From Opitutia bacterium (lineage in GTDB: Bacteria; Verrucomicrobiota; Verrucomicrobiia; Opitutales; Opitutaceae), in the NCBI GenBank assembly GCA_947474365.1, contig CANJIU010000002.1, positions 114,298 through 178,297 of the forward strand: 64,000 bases of DNA, in the 5' to 3' direction. The translations under genes were made by a program, and so were the position numbers. Below the pieces are notes generated by a model, which saw only the letters and a program-made list of their open reading frames with translations, was not told the DNA's origin and searched no databases. Of the stretch, positions 19,238 through 28,806 are shown piece by piece (the stretch's first letter is position 1; every line of letters starts with the position of its first letter).

Positions 19238-20269
19238 ATGAATACTCCGATCCTGCTGCGACTCGCCGCCCTGCTATCCGGCCTGGCGATTTCCCGTGCG
19301 GCCGAACCCACCGTCGTGCACGCGGAGAAATTCCATCGCACGTTTTCGGCCGTGCACCCCGTGCTCAAGCGCATCCGCGCTGGCGAGCTCATCGCCACAA
19401 AGACGATCGATTCCGGCGGGCGCGACGAACAGGGCGTGGAACGCGCACCAGGTGGGAATCCGCTCACGGGACCGTTTTTTGTCGAAGGCGCCGAGCCGGG
19501 GGACGCGTTGCTGGTGCATTTTCATCAGGTGCGCCTCAACCGGTCGTGGGGCACCACCAGCGCGCGGCTGGGCATGTTCGCCCTCACACCGGAGTCGATC
19601 GCTGCGCTGCATCCCATGTACCTGCCGAATTACCTGCCGGACAAGGTCACTCCCGGCAAAGCGAACCGCGTGAAGTGGGATATCGACCTCGCGCGCGGCG
19701 TCGTCCGCCTGACCGATCCGCAAAGCGCCGTCGCCAAGCTGGAGTTCCCCGTCAAGCCGATGCTCGGGTGTGTGGGTGTCGCCCCGGCGGGTGAATTTGC
19801 GCCGACCTCGACGCCCGCCGGACCCTACGGCGGCAACCTCGATTACAATCAAATCGGCGAAGGTGCGACCGTGATGCTGCCCGTGTTTCATCCGGGGGCG
19901 CTCCTCTTCCTCGGCGACGGCCATGCCCTCCAAGGCGACGGTGAGCCGACGGGCAACGGCGTGGAGATCTCGATGGCGGTGCAGTTCACGGTGACGGTGA
20001 AGAAGGCGGCGAAGCTGACGGGACCGCGGGTGGAGACGGCTGACTACATCATCAGCGTGGGCAGCCAACCCGAGTTCGTCAGCTCCCTCGACCGGGCGCT
20101 CCAGCTCGCGACGAGCGACATGAGCACCTGGTTGATCGAGGAGTTCAAGATGGAGCCGTGGGCCGCGCACTTGCTGATCGGATTTCAGGGGAAGTACGAC
20201 GTCATCACTGTCGCCGGCTCGATGGGATTGAGAATCCCAAAAAGATATCTGCCGGCGCGCCCGCGGTGA
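19238..20269 (+). CDS. Exported acetamidase/formamidase family protein
   Basis: A 343-residue protein of the FmdA/AmdA family, which hydrolyses formamide or short amides to ammonia. The ATG at 19238 is chosen because GGGAGGTGA lies about 14 bases upstream and the resulting N-terminus is a clean signal peptide (MNTPILLRLAALLSGLAISRA). Conserved family stretches are present: G-P-F-F-V-E-G-A-E-P-G-D, P-M-L-G-C-V-G-V-A-P, and G-D-G-H-A-L-Q-G-D-G-E near the metal site. Classical formamidases are cytoplasmic; a secreted form is less common. It shares the region with a dimethylformamidase-like enzyme, which could feed it, although the two are 10 kb apart. Confidence 0.83.
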   Translation: MNTPILLRLAALLSGLAISRAAEPTVVHAEKFHRTFSAVHPVLKRIRAGELIATKTIDSGGRDEQGVERAPGGNPLTGPFFVEGAEPGDALLVHFHQVRLNRSWGTTSARLGMFALTPESIAALHPMYLPNYLPDKVTPGKANRVKWDIDLARGVVRLTDPQSAVAKLEFPVKPMLGCVGVAPAGEFAPTSTPAGPYGGNLDYNQIGEGATVMLPVFHPGALLFLGDGHALQGDGEPTGNGVEISMAVQFTVTVKKAAKLTGPRVETADYIISVGSQPEFVSSLDRALQLATSDMSTWLIEEFKMEPWAAHLLIGFQGKYDVITVAGSMGLRIPKRYLPARPR

Positions 20270-20353
20270 GGATCGCGTGACGGCTCCGCGAGGGCATCCG
20301 CGTTAAAGGAGCAGGGGGAAGCGACGGGCGCCGGCTGGTGGCGCGGCGGCGGG

Positions 20354-23300
20354 TCAGAAGCGGAACGTATTGGTCACGAACCATTGCCGATCCGGCGGGA
20401 TGCGGACGATGGCGGCGCGGCCGTCGGGATTGGTGCTGACCGGGATGAGGGAATCCGAGCCGATGAGGTTGCGGACATTGAGCTGGATGCGCCAGGCCAC
20501 GCGGTCCTTGAAGATGCGCCGCTTGTAGCTGATCCAGCCGTCGCCGTTGAACTCGGGATCGCCGAAGTAGGGCTTGGTGAGCTCGGGCAGGATGATGCCG
20601 GTGGAGCCGATGTAGTTGGGATAACCGGTGGCGACCTCCGATTGCCAGCGGGCGCCGGCGCCCACTCCCCAGCCGCGCAGGCGACCAGAAAAGTCGTAGC
20701 TCACGACCGCGTTGACCCGCCATTCGCGCTGTTCGAGCGACTTGGTACCCTCCTTCGCCACCTCGGCGGCGATCGGCAGCGTCACATTGTTCTCGAAGCG
20801 GCCGAAGTGGGTTTGGGCGGCGGCGAGTGCGGGACTGTCGAGCACATTTCGCATCGGAGACTTGTCGATGTTGGCGCGCATCTCGGCGGCGAACTTGCGC
20901 AGTTCGGGCGCAATGTCGGACTTCACGGTGTTCTGTTGCGCCACGTTGAGGGACACGCGCAGGCCACGGACAGGGTTGCCGGTGAGGTCAAACTCCCAGC
21001 CCTTGGCCACGAAGGAGGAGGTGCCGACGGCACCTTGAATCGGATTTCCCACGATCCGGGGGACGCCGTTCAACGTCTCGATGCGGAGATTGCGGATGGT
21101 GCGTGTGGGCTCGGGGAGGAACTTGATGATTTCCTGATATGCCTGCGCATAAGACGTCACTCCGGCCTGCGTCAGGCCGGCCTCCGCCAGGGTGAAACGG
21201 TTGGTTTCGGCATCGAGCAGGCGCGAAAGGGCGAGCGTTTCGATCCCATTGAGCGCCGTGTTGACCGCGCCTTGGAGAGCCGGATTGGTGAAGCCCGTTC
21301 CCGCGGTCTCAAAATGATTCACGCGCGCGGAGATCTTTCCGCCAAAGAGATCGAACATGAAACCGTATTCCTTGGTCGTCCCCGTCGGCGGAGCCTGCAA
21401 ATTATTGTAGACGTCGCGCCGAGCGCCAACGGGGCTGAAATTTTCCGAGCGGTTCGCGAAGACCCGCAGATCGGCGCCAAAGGGGAGGCGCCCGAACAGC
21501 GTGTGCGGATAGTTGCCGACCACGCTCCAGGTCAGCGTGTCGCCCTTGGCGACGTCGGAAGGTGCGCTGCGCAGCCGGATGGCGGTGGAATCGAAATCGC
21601 CGTTGAGGAGGCGATCATTGGTCGCGGGATTGCCGTCGTTGTCGAGGTCGACGCGTTCAAACGTTTTCTGCTCGTCGCGGCGCAGGCCCGCAATGGTCAC
21701 GATGTGGCTGTCGATCCAGTAACTCTGGAGGCTGGCGACCGAGGAATTGATTTCACGGCGTCCGATGTCGCCGGAACGAAGCATGCGCCGGGTCGTGATG
21801 TCGGTGGAACGCACAGTGCGGTTGGCGACGGGAACGGTGGGATCGAAATAAAACATCCGGTAGACGTCTCCGTCCCGTGGGAGGATGGCGTCGATGGCGG
21901 TCACGCGCACATCGGCCGCGCTGGGAGTGTTGAGCAGCGAAGGACCGACATAGACGGCGGCACCCATCTGGCGGCGAAAATTGTCGCTGTTGCCGCTGAG
22001 CATCGTGGTCAGATCAAGCGTCGCGGCGTCGGTGGAGAGGCCAAATGTGCGACTGCGCGTCGCGATGGTGTTGTTGAAATACATCCCCGTGAGGGTGTGC
22101 CGGCCGAACCAAAATGCGCCTCGGCTCTTGCCGAAGAGATCCTTGCCGTCGAGCGTGACGAAAGCGGTGGCGCGGGCAGCCTCGCGGTCGGTGCGTGCGT
22201 CGCTGGTGTTGCCCGTGTCGAGCACGTAGTAGGGTCGGCCGAGGTTGGGGTTCGGCTGATCGGTGCCCAGCCAGCGGTTGATGTCGATCCGGAGTTCGGA
22301 AGTGCCGCCGTTGAACGGGAGTTGCCGGTCGTTCCGATAACGCTGGTAATCGTAGCTTAATTCGACGCCGGCGCGGCCGCCCCAGAGAGCCTGTTCCAGG
22401 GTCACGGTTTGGGCCTGGAAATCACGGTTCACGCGGTTGGACTCGCCGGAAAAGAGCTGATTATAGAAATCGAAGACCTTGCGATCCTGCAGCGACGGGT
22501 TGTCGAAGCCGGGAAAGGAGGCGGTGGCGTAGGCGTTGGCGGTGGCGTAGATGTCGAAGCGAATGCGACCGGGCACGCCGGTCCAGAGGATGCGGCCCTG
22601 ACCGCCGTCCAGGGGTCGACCCGTCGCGTCGGCGACCCCCTGGTTGGGGCGGCCGGGTTGGGAATAAATGGCGGTGAAGTTGAGAAAATTCGGGATGTTG
22701 GTCGGCCCGAGGATCGACTGCTGCGTGCGGTTGTCGATCGTGGCCCGGGGCACAAAGGTGCCGTCGTCGTAGTAGGCCGGGAACGTCGTGCCCGTGTAGC
22801 GCTGCAACGCGCGGGAGGGCAGGCTCCACCACGAGCTGAAGCCGTCGGAGGGCGGTGTGACGCTCGGTGGGTTCGCGGCAATGTCGCCGTATTCGGAGTT
22901 GGCGCGGAGCGTCGTGGGGCCGAGCAGGCGGCTGCCGCGATTTTCCGCGAGCACCGCCGTAATGCTGCCAAAAATACGCTGATCGCGTTCCCACGCCGGG
23001 CGTTGCCGGTATTCGGCGCGCTTGTTCAGACCGGCGAGGCGCACGGCCACCCGGCCCGGCACGATCTCGCGGTTCAATTCGAACGACTCGCGGTGGGCGT
23101 GCCGCTCTCCAAACTGGGACTTGGCCTCGTAGAAGTTGCTGCCGAAGACGGGCGCGATCGTCGAGTTGTTGATCACGCCGCCGGGACTGCCGATGCCGAA
23201 GAGGAGGGCGTTGGGACCGCGGTTGATGGTGACGCGCTCCGTGTTGTAGGAATCGAAGGGAATGTCGGAGAGGAAATAGTCGCGCGTGAGTTCGGCGGAG

Positions 23301-23722
23301 GCGAGGCCGCGCACCCGCTGGTTGCGCTCGGGCTCGGCGCGCGCCCCCGCTTGATCGGGCCGCCGGTCGGAAATGGAGCCACCGGCGAAGTTGCCGTCGG
23401 TGCCACCCACCTCCGTGCCGACGGTGTAGGGCAGCAGTGTGCCGCTGTCGTTGGCGCCGATGTCGACGAGAAATTCCTTCGTGATGACGGAGATGGAGGT
23501 GCCGACATCTTTCAGCGGCGTGTTGAGCCGGGTGCCGGCGAGCGTATTGGTCGCGGTGTAGCCGACGTCCTTCGAATCCGAAACCGTGAACGCCGAAAGC
23601 TTCACCGTTTCCTCGGCGCGCGATCCGGGAGCCGGGCTCGGGGCAATTTGGGCCTGCCCAATGGCGATGAACGGGACGAAGACCAAGGCAAGCGACCGCC
23701 GGCGGCGTGGGGTGGGGTTCAT
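20354..23722 (-). CDS. TonB-dependent outer-membrane receptor
   Basis: An outer-membrane active transporter of about 1122 residues. I prefer the ATG at 23722 (MNPTPRRRRSLALVFVPFIAIGQAQ, a normal signal peptide); an upstream in-frame ATG at 23752 adds ten residues. The plug region (G-T-R-L-N-T-P-L-K-D-V-G-T-S-I-S-V-I-T-K-E-F) starts near residue 60, followed by a long barrel that ends in N-T-F-R-F with the aromatic last residue expected for BAM-dependent insertion. Unlike the receptor at 3499-6858 it has no EF-hand. There is no SusD-like partner; the ligand is unknown. The formamidase-like gene converges with it. Confidence 0.9.
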   Translation of the reverse strand: MNPTPRRRRSLALVFVPFIAIGQAQIAPSPAPGSRAEETVKLSAFTVSDSKDVGYTATNTLAGTRLNTPLKDVGTSISVITKEFLVDIGANDSGTLLPYTVGTEVGGTDGNFAGGSISDRRPDQAGARAEPERNQRVRGLASAELTRDYFLSDIPFDSYNTERVTINRGPNALLFGIGSPGGVINNSTIAPVFGSNFYEAKSQFGERHAHRESFELNREIVPGRVAVRLAGLNKRAEYRQRPAWERDQRIFGSITAVLAENRGSRLLGPTTLRANSEYGDIAANPPSVTPPSDGFSSWWSLPSRALQRYTGTTFPAYYDDGTFVPRATIDNRTQQSILGPTNIPNFLNFTAIYSQPGRPNQGVADATGRPLDGGQGRILWTGVPGRIRFDIYATANAYATASFPGFDNPSLQDRKVFDFYNQLFSGESNRVNRDFQAQTVTLEQALWGGRAGVELSYDYQRYRNDRQLPFNGGTSELRIDINRWLGTDQPNPNLGRPYYVLDTGNTSDARTDREAARATAFVTLDGKDLFGKSRGAFWFGRHTLTGMYFNNTIATRSRTFGLSTDAATLDLTTMLSGNSDNFRRQMGAAVYVGPSLLNTPSAADVRVTAIDAILPRDGDVYRMFYFDPTVPVANRTVRSTDITTRRMLRSGDIGRREINSSVASLQSYWIDSHIVTIAGLRRDEQKTFERVDLDNDGNPATNDRLLNGDFDSTAIRLRSAPSDVAKGDTLTWSVVGNYPHTLFGRLPFGADLRVFANRSENFSPVGARRDVYNNLQAPPTGTTKEYGFMFDLFGGKISARVNHFETAGTGFTNPALQGAVNTALNGIETLALSRLLDAETNRFTLAEAGLTQAGVTSYAQAYQEIIKFLPEPTRTIRNLRIETLNGVPRIVGNPIQGAVGTSSFVAKGWEFDLTGNPVRGLRVSLNVAQQNTVKSDIAPELRKFAAEMRANIDKSPMRNVLDSPALAAAQTHFGRFENNVTLPIAAEVAKEGTKSLEQREWRVNAVVSYDFSGRLRGWGVGAGARWQSEVATGYPNYIGSTGIILPELTKPYFGDPEFNGDGWISYKRRIFKDRVAWRIQLNVRNLIGSDSLIPVSTNPDGRAAIVRIPPDRQWFVTNTFRF

Positions 23723-23860
23723 GGAAAAAATCAAAGCAAGAAAAACCTCCATGGCGAGGCCCCGTTGGGCCGGAGGGAATGCGATCGCGGAGCAAGGGCC
23801 TGGGCCGAATCAAAGCGCCCTATCAGGAAGGTTTTCGCCCGCCACCAGCGCATCGCCGTC

Positions 23861-25045
23861 TCAGCCGGTCAACCCGCGCAGACCGCGCACCAGCCGGCCG
23901 ATGCCCTCGGCCGCGGTATCCCGCGCCAGCGCACCGTAGGCCACGCGGAGATGGCAGGCCTGATCGAGTCCGAAGGCGCTGCCTGGAATCACCGCCACAC
24001 CGTGTTCGCGAATCAACCGCTCGGCGAGGCCGAGGGACGATAGCGAGGTCCGTCCCGGCCGCAGCCGCAACAGAAAGTAGAAGGCACCCTGCGCCGGCGG
24101 CACGTCGCAGATCCCGTCGGTTTCGAGGGCCGCGAGTTCGCGTTGGACCACGGCGCGCACTTCGGCGAGGCCGCGGAGCTTTTCGCGCACATAGGTCGAG
24201 CCGGCCTCCAGTGCGCCGAGGGCGGCGAATTGGGAGATCACCGGCGGACAGATGATCAGCGTGTCCTGTACCTTGCGCATCGCCGCCTCGAGTTCTTTTG
24301 GGAAAACCATCCAGCCGATCCGCCAACTCGCGAAACCAAAAGCCTTCGACATCGAAAACAGCGAGATCGTGTGGCCCGCACTGCCTGGGATCGAAGCGGG
24401 GGAAAAATGCGTGGCGCCGTCATAGGTGAATGCCTCGTAGGCCTCGTCGGAAATATGAAAAATCCCGCGTTCGGCGCACAGGGCGTTCACCGCGCGTAGC
24501 GTCGCTTCGGGATACACCGCCCCGGAAGGATTGTTCGGTGTAACGGTGACGATGGCGCGCGTCCGCGGCGTGATAGCAGCGCGGAGCGCGTCGAGGTCCA
24601 GCTGGTAATTGGCGTCGGTCGGGACCAGCACGGGCCGGCCATGGGCCATCGCGATTGCCATCTCGTGATTGAAGTAGTACGGCGTCGGCAAAATGAACTC
24701 GTCGCCGGGATCGCCAATCGCGAGCACCGTGGCCAGGAAGGCGTTGTTGCCGCCGGCGGTGACCATCACGCGCGGTCCGTCCGGCGCGCCCACTGCGAGG
24801 CCGTTTTCAGCGGCGAGTTTGGCTGTGATGCCCGCCACCAGCGCCGGGATGCCGGCGACCGGCTGGTACTTGTGGTTCGCCGGTTCGGCGAGGAACCGTT
24901 CGATCTGCGCGAGTGCGGCGGGCGGCGGGCCGTAGCCGACAACGCCCTGGCCGAGGGAGATCGTGCCCGGGCAGCTCCGTATCAGGTCGGCGATGACAGG
25001 GATGATGGGCGATTGGACGGCGCGGAGGCGGAGCGATTCGTGCAT
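23861..25045 (-). CDS. Class I/II PLP-dependent aminotransferase
   Basis: A 394-residue cytoplasmic enzyme of fold type I. I chose the ATG at 25045 (MHESLRLRAVQSP) over an in-frame start at 25156, because the latter adds a low-complexity extension and would overlap the divergent oxidoreductase gene. Typical features are S-L-G-Q-G-V-V-G-Y-G-P-P near the N-terminus, P-N-N-P-S-G-A in the middle, D-E-A-Y-E at the PLP ring and the lysine in S-M-S-K-A-F-G-F-A-S-W-R-I-G-W. The terminal arginine region (H-L-R-V-A-Y-G) binds the substrate carboxylate. It resembles aspartate/aromatic aminotransferase relatives; the substrate is unassigned. Confidence 0.87.
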   Translation of the reverse strand: MHESLRLRAVQSPIIPVIADLIRSCPGTISLGQGVVGYGPPPAALAQIERFLAEPANHKYQPVAGIPALVAGITAKLAAENGLAVGAPDGPRVMVTAGGNNAFLATVLAIGDPGDEFILPTPYYFNHEMAIAMAHGRPVLVPTDANYQLDLDALRAAITPRTRAIVTVTPNNPSGAVYPEATLRAVNALCAERGIFHISDEAYEAFTYDGATHFSPASIPGSAGHTISLFSMSKAFGFASWRIGWMVFPKELEAAMRKVQDTLIICPPVISQFAALGALEAGSTYVREKLRGLAEVRAVVQRELAALETDGICDVPPAQGAFYFLLRLRPGRTSLSSLGLAERLIREHGVAVIPGSAFGLDQACHLRVAYGALARDTAAEGIGRLVRGLRGLTG

Positions 25046-25145
25046 GGGTGCGGGCGGGCGGGACCCTAGGCGGGAAATCGGCCGGGCGGAAGCCGTGAAA
25101 TGACCGCGTTGACCGCGCCCAAGGAAGACGCCACGATCGACGCGC

Positions 25146-26483
25146 ATGAATGCCATTAACCGCCGTCACTTCCTCAAAACCGCGGCCGCAACCGGAACGG
25201 GTCTTCTGATCCTCCCCAGCGGCACTCTGTTCGGACAAAACTCCCCCGGCAAAAAACTCAATGTCGCGCTCATCGGCGTCTGGGGCCGCGGGCTCGCGCA
25301 TTACGACGGGCTTTCCAAGGAAAATGTCGTCGCGCTCTGCGATGTGAACGAGACGCGCCTGCCGGAGGCCTTGAAGAAATTTCCCGGTGCCAAGACCTAC
25401 ACCGACTGGAGAAAATGCCTCGAGCAGAAGGATCTCGAGGCGGTGGTGATCTGCACGACCGACCACTCGCACGCACACGTCGCGATGTGGGCGATGAACC
25501 GCGGACTGCATGTCTACTGCGAAAAACCCATCGGGATGAGTGTCGAGGAATGCCGCCTCCTGCGCGCAAAGTACCTCGAGAAGAAGGACAAGATCGCCAC
25601 GCAGGCCGGCACGCAGCGCCACGCCAATCCGAACTTTGCCCGGGTGCGCGAACTGGTCCGCGACGGCGCCATCGGTGAACTCAAGGGCGTGTTTGTCTGG
25701 GGCAACCGCAAGCTGCCCCGTCCGGGCTATCTGCCGGCCGAGGGCACGCCGCCGGCGACGTTCCACTATGACCAGTGGATCGGGCCGTCTCCGTTTCATC
25801 CCTACAATCCGGGCTACTTCTCGGGCGGACCGGGGGCGAATTGCCTGCAGTGGAACATGTATTGGGATTTCGGCACCGGCCAGGTGGGTGACATGGGCAA
25901 CCACACCATGGACCTCGCCTGGAACGCCATCGACGCCAAGCTGCCGACGTCAATCGAGGCCAAGGGCGATCCCTTCAACCCGGACGTGACGCCGGTGGAA
26001 CTCACCGCGCATTTCGACCACCCCGCCAACGACTGGCGCCCGGCGATCCGGGTGAGCTGGTACCAGGGTGGTGCGTTGCCGACCGCGCCCAAAAACTACA
26101 TTGATCTCTTCAAGGTCGGGCACGGCGCGATGTTCAAGGGCTCGCGCGGCATCCTCCTGGCGGATTTCAACAACCGCATGCTCATCCCGGCAGCCGACGA
26201 TTCCGACCTGACCTACTACAAAGTCCGGACCAAGGAGCAGGTTACGCCGCCGATCGGGAATTTCCAGGAAGAGTTCTTCCGGGCCTGCAAGGGCAACCTC
26301 AAGACGTCATGCAATTTTGACTACAACGGTCACATGACCGAGCAGATGGCGCTCGGACTGGTCGCCTATCGCGCGGGCAAGAAACTGGAGTACGACGGCA
26401 AGGCGGGGCGGGTCACCAACAGCCCCGAGGCCAATGCGCTGCTCAAACGCGAGTACCGCACCGGCTGGCCGTTGAACGGCTGA
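25146..26483 (+). CDS. Gfo/Idh/MocA family oxidoreductase, Tat-exported
   Basis: A 445-residue NAD(P)-dependent oxidoreductase with a twin-arginine leader (N-R-R-H-F-L-K-T followed by a hydrophobic stretch). The Rossmann segment contains V-A-L-I-G-V-W-G-R-G, and E-K-P-I-G-M-S carries the family catalytic lysine. The second half, with G-D-M-G-N-H-T-M-D, fits the substrate domain. Such exported members are numerous in Planctomycetes and Verrucomicrobiota and may act on sugars or sugar acids with a tightly bound cofactor. It stands between the aminotransferase (divergent) and the PPC protein (convergent). Confidence 0.87.
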   Translation: MNAINRRHFLKTAAATGTGLLILPSGTLFGQNSPGKKLNVALIGVWGRGLAHYDGLSKENVVALCDVNETRLPEALKKFPGAKTYTDWRKCLEQKDLEAVVICTTDHSHAHVAMWAMNRGLHVYCEKPIGMSVEECRLLRAKYLEKKDKIATQAGTQRHANPNFARVRELVRDGAIGELKGVFVWGNRKLPRPGYLPAEGTPPATFHYDQWIGPSPFHPYNPGYFSGGPGANCLQWNMYWDFGTGQVGDMGNHTMDLAWNAIDAKLPTSIEAKGDPFNPDVTPVELTAHFDHPANDWRPAIRVSWYQGGALPTAPKNYIDLFKVGHGAMFKGSRGILLADFNNRMLIPAADDSDLTYYKVRTKEQVTPPIGNFQEEFFRACKGNLKTSCNFDYNGHMTEQMALGLVAYRAGKKLEYDGKAGRVTNSPEANALLKREYRTGWPLNG

Positions 26484-26510
26484 GGCCGGCGTCGGGAGTC
26501 CGGCACGCCC

Positions 26511-28793
26511 TCAGGTTGAGGGTTTGCCGGACGCCACGATCTCAAACGGAATCGCCGGCACAACGCCGAAGGACGACCGCTGGGCGGCTGGCGTCTTCTT
26601 CGACGTTGAGCCGCGCCGCTCGCCGAATGCGTTCAACATGAGGTTGCCCTGTTGTCCCGCCTTGGCCTTGGTGGGATCGCACGCGAGCACGACGTCAACG
26701 TAATCGGATCCGCTTGAGGACGACTTCACGGTGACGCCCGCCGGCGGATCGATCAGTTCGAAATGCGCGGTGTCGTACGGGCGCGCGGCGTAGGTGGCGA
26801 TGCGGACGCGCGCCGTGCCGCCGGCCGGAATCTGCACCGGCAGCTTGCTCTGGACGCGCATTGCGGTGCCGCGGCCGCTGACGTCGACCTTGAACTCTTT
26901 CGCCGTCACCAGGTGGTGGTACGCAAAGGCCTGCATCATGTCATCGGCCGGCACTGCGGTGTGTGCGACCTGCCGGCCGGCAATGGTCGTCAGGCCGACG
27001 ACGGTGAGATCATAGGGTTCGTCGCGAGGCGTGCTCAGGGCGCTCAGGGTCATTTTCACGCAGTCCTCGCCCGGTGGGATGCGTCCGCCGCTGAGGAAGA
27101 AACCGCGGGGGGCGTCCTTGATCCCGACGAGGATTTCGCCAGCGAAACCATCGTGCCGGAGGGCGTAGACGGTGATCGGGACGCTGGCGCCGGAGCGGAT
27201 GCTGAGGCTCGACGGCACGACGCGGAGTTCAAAATTTGGTTCGGCCAGCCCGAGCCGCAAGCGGTACCCATATTCCGATCCCCCGTGTCGCTGCGCGTCA
27301 CCGAGCTTCACGGTGTAAGCGCCGTCGGCGGGAAGCGTAAATGTGATGCGGGAGTCCGCCTGATGCGTCAGCAGGCCGGCGCCCTTGTCGTCGAAGTCGT
27401 CGTTGATCGCCAGTTGCCGTCCACTCGCGTCGGTTAGCGTGAGAATGGAGTCGAGCGGCGAACCCAGCCGGCGGGCGAAAACCTCCGCCACGAACTCGGC
27501 GCCCGCCCTGGCCTCAAACACAAAGCTGTCCTCATCGCCCGCTTGTTCAATCCGGCCGTTGACGATTACGGGCAGGCTGACGGTTTGGGGGGCGGAATTT
27601 CCGCCGGTGGACTCGCTGGCGAAACATTCCGGATCGGCGTCGAGGGCGATCTTGATCGGATTCGACAGCACGCCCTGGTTGCGCACCGCGAGCACAAACC
27701 GGCCGGTGCCCCTTTCCTTGGTGTCCATCGAGATTTTCTCATTCGCGAGGTTCCAGCCGGTGAGATCGAACGTGGCCTGACCGGCAACTTTGCCGCCGAG
27801 CGGGAAGATGCTCGTGACAAACGGCAGCTCGCCGACGGTGATCCGGTACACGAAGTCCTCGCGGCCGCGGTAGATCGCATCCTTGATTTCAATCGAATAG
27901 GCGCCGTCCTCCGGGATCTCGATCCCGAGCGCCGGATCCGGATTGAATTGGAAGTCATCGTCGTAGGCGATTTCTCGGCCCTTGGCGTCCAAGACCGCCA
28001 CGGTGGCCTGGAACCAGCCCGGTACCGCGTCGGCGAGATAAGGAATCAACGCGCGGGCGTTGACCGCCACGACGAGGCGTTGGCCCCGTTTGGCGGTGAA
28101 GCGAAAGCGGTCGACCTCTCCGGGCAGAATCTGGCCGTTCACGACCGTCGGCGGGCTGATATCCATCTCGGTTTTTGTCCGGCCGTTGCGCGGATCGGCC
28201 GTGCGGCTGCGCACATTGCCGCGCCCGGAAGTGGCGGTGACGACCTCCTCGCTGATTTCGGGCAGCTGGCCGACGCAAAACACGAGGGGGTTCGACAACC
28301 CGTTGGGGGCCTTGAGCCGCAGCTCGCGTTCGCCCGTGGCTGCGTCGGGCGCCAGCGTGATCTCAAGGGTGACGGTCTCCGCGAGCGCCGGATTGGCCTG
28401 TCGGTTGGAACGCTTCGCGAGCGTCTCGCGAATCTCGGCCGCCTTCTTTTCATCGTCGGCGGTGAACGGAGGCTTCTTCGGATCATTGCGCGCCGCCTGG
28501 CGTTTGTCCTGCAACGCCTGCGCCTTCTCCCGGAGATCGTTGATCTCCTTTTGCGAGAGCGGCCGATCGTAACCCACCACGCGCGCCCGGACTCCGGTGC
28601 CGGAGACATAGGCCGTCGTGGTGCCGACGAGGTTTTGACCGCCGATGGAGACGGAAAACGTCGCGCCCTGTTTCCCGCCGGCGGGGTAGACAAATCCGAG
28701 ATGCGGCGCGACGCGTTGTGGCTGGGCCGACGCGGTGGCAAACAGCGCCACGGCGAGCAGGCAGGATCCGGCGACACGCGTGAAGGGTTTCAT
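26511..28793 (-). CDS. Exported protein with two PPC (pre-peptidase C-terminal) domains
   Basis: A 760-residue protein with a signal peptide (ending TASAQ). An N-terminal Ig-like region of the type found in Planctomycetes proteins (H-L-G-F-V-Y-P-A-G-G-K-Q-G-A) is followed by a lysine/arginine-rich charged segment at about residues 85-130. Two PPC beta-sandwich domains lie at about residues 215-320 and 400-510, each with the V-N-G-x-I-x-x-x-x-D-x-D/F-x-F signature. No protease or other catalytic domain is present. It is the last gene of a three-gene operon after the DUF1549/1553 and DUF1501 proteins (13 bases from the latter), the classical arrangement in these phyla. Probably an envelope or surface protein; the function of the set is unknown. 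Confidence 0.8.
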   Translation of the reverse strand: MKPFTRVAGSCLLAVALFATASAQPQRVAPHLGFVYPAGGKQGATFSVSIGGQNLVGTTTAYVSGTGVRARVVGYDRPLSQKEINDLREKAQALQDKRQAARNDPKKPPFTADDEKKAAEIRETLAKRSNRQANPALAETVTLEITLAPDAATGERELRLKAPNGLSNPLVFCVGQLPEISEEVVTATSGRGNVRSRTADPRNGRTKTEMDISPPTVVNGQILPGEVDRFRFTAKRGQRLVVAVNARALIPYLADAVPGWFQATVAVLDAKGREIAYDDDFQFNPDPALGIEIPEDGAYSIEIKDAIYRGREDFVYRITVGELPFVTSIFPLGGKVAGQATFDLTGWNLANEKISMDTKERGTGRFVLAVRNQGVLSNPIKIALDADPECFASESTGGNSAPQTVSLPVIVNGRIEQAGDEDSFVFEARAGAEFVAEVFARRLGSPLDSILTLTDASGRQLAINDDFDDKGAGLLTHQADSRITFTLPADGAYTVKLGDAQRHGGSEYGYRLRLGLAEPNFELRVVPSSLSIRSGASVPITVYALRHDGFAGEILVGIKDAPRGFFLSGGRIPPGEDCVKMTLSALSTPRDEPYDLTVVGLTTIAGRQVAHTAVPADDMMQAFAYHHLVTAKEFKVDVSGRGTAMRVQSKLPVQIPAGGTARVRIATYAARPYDTAHFELIDPPAGVTVKSSSSGSDYVDVVLACDPTKAKAGQQGNLMLNAFGERRGSTSKKTPAAQRSSFGVVPAIPFEIVASGKPST

Positions 28794-28806
28794 CGGGTCG
28801 GTGGTG

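Noticed and set aside
20384..24043. Two long plus-strand frames antisense to the second TonB receptor
   Set aside because: Valine/glycine/arginine-rich antisense translations typical of high-GC DNA; the receptor frame ends correctly in N-T-F-R-F.
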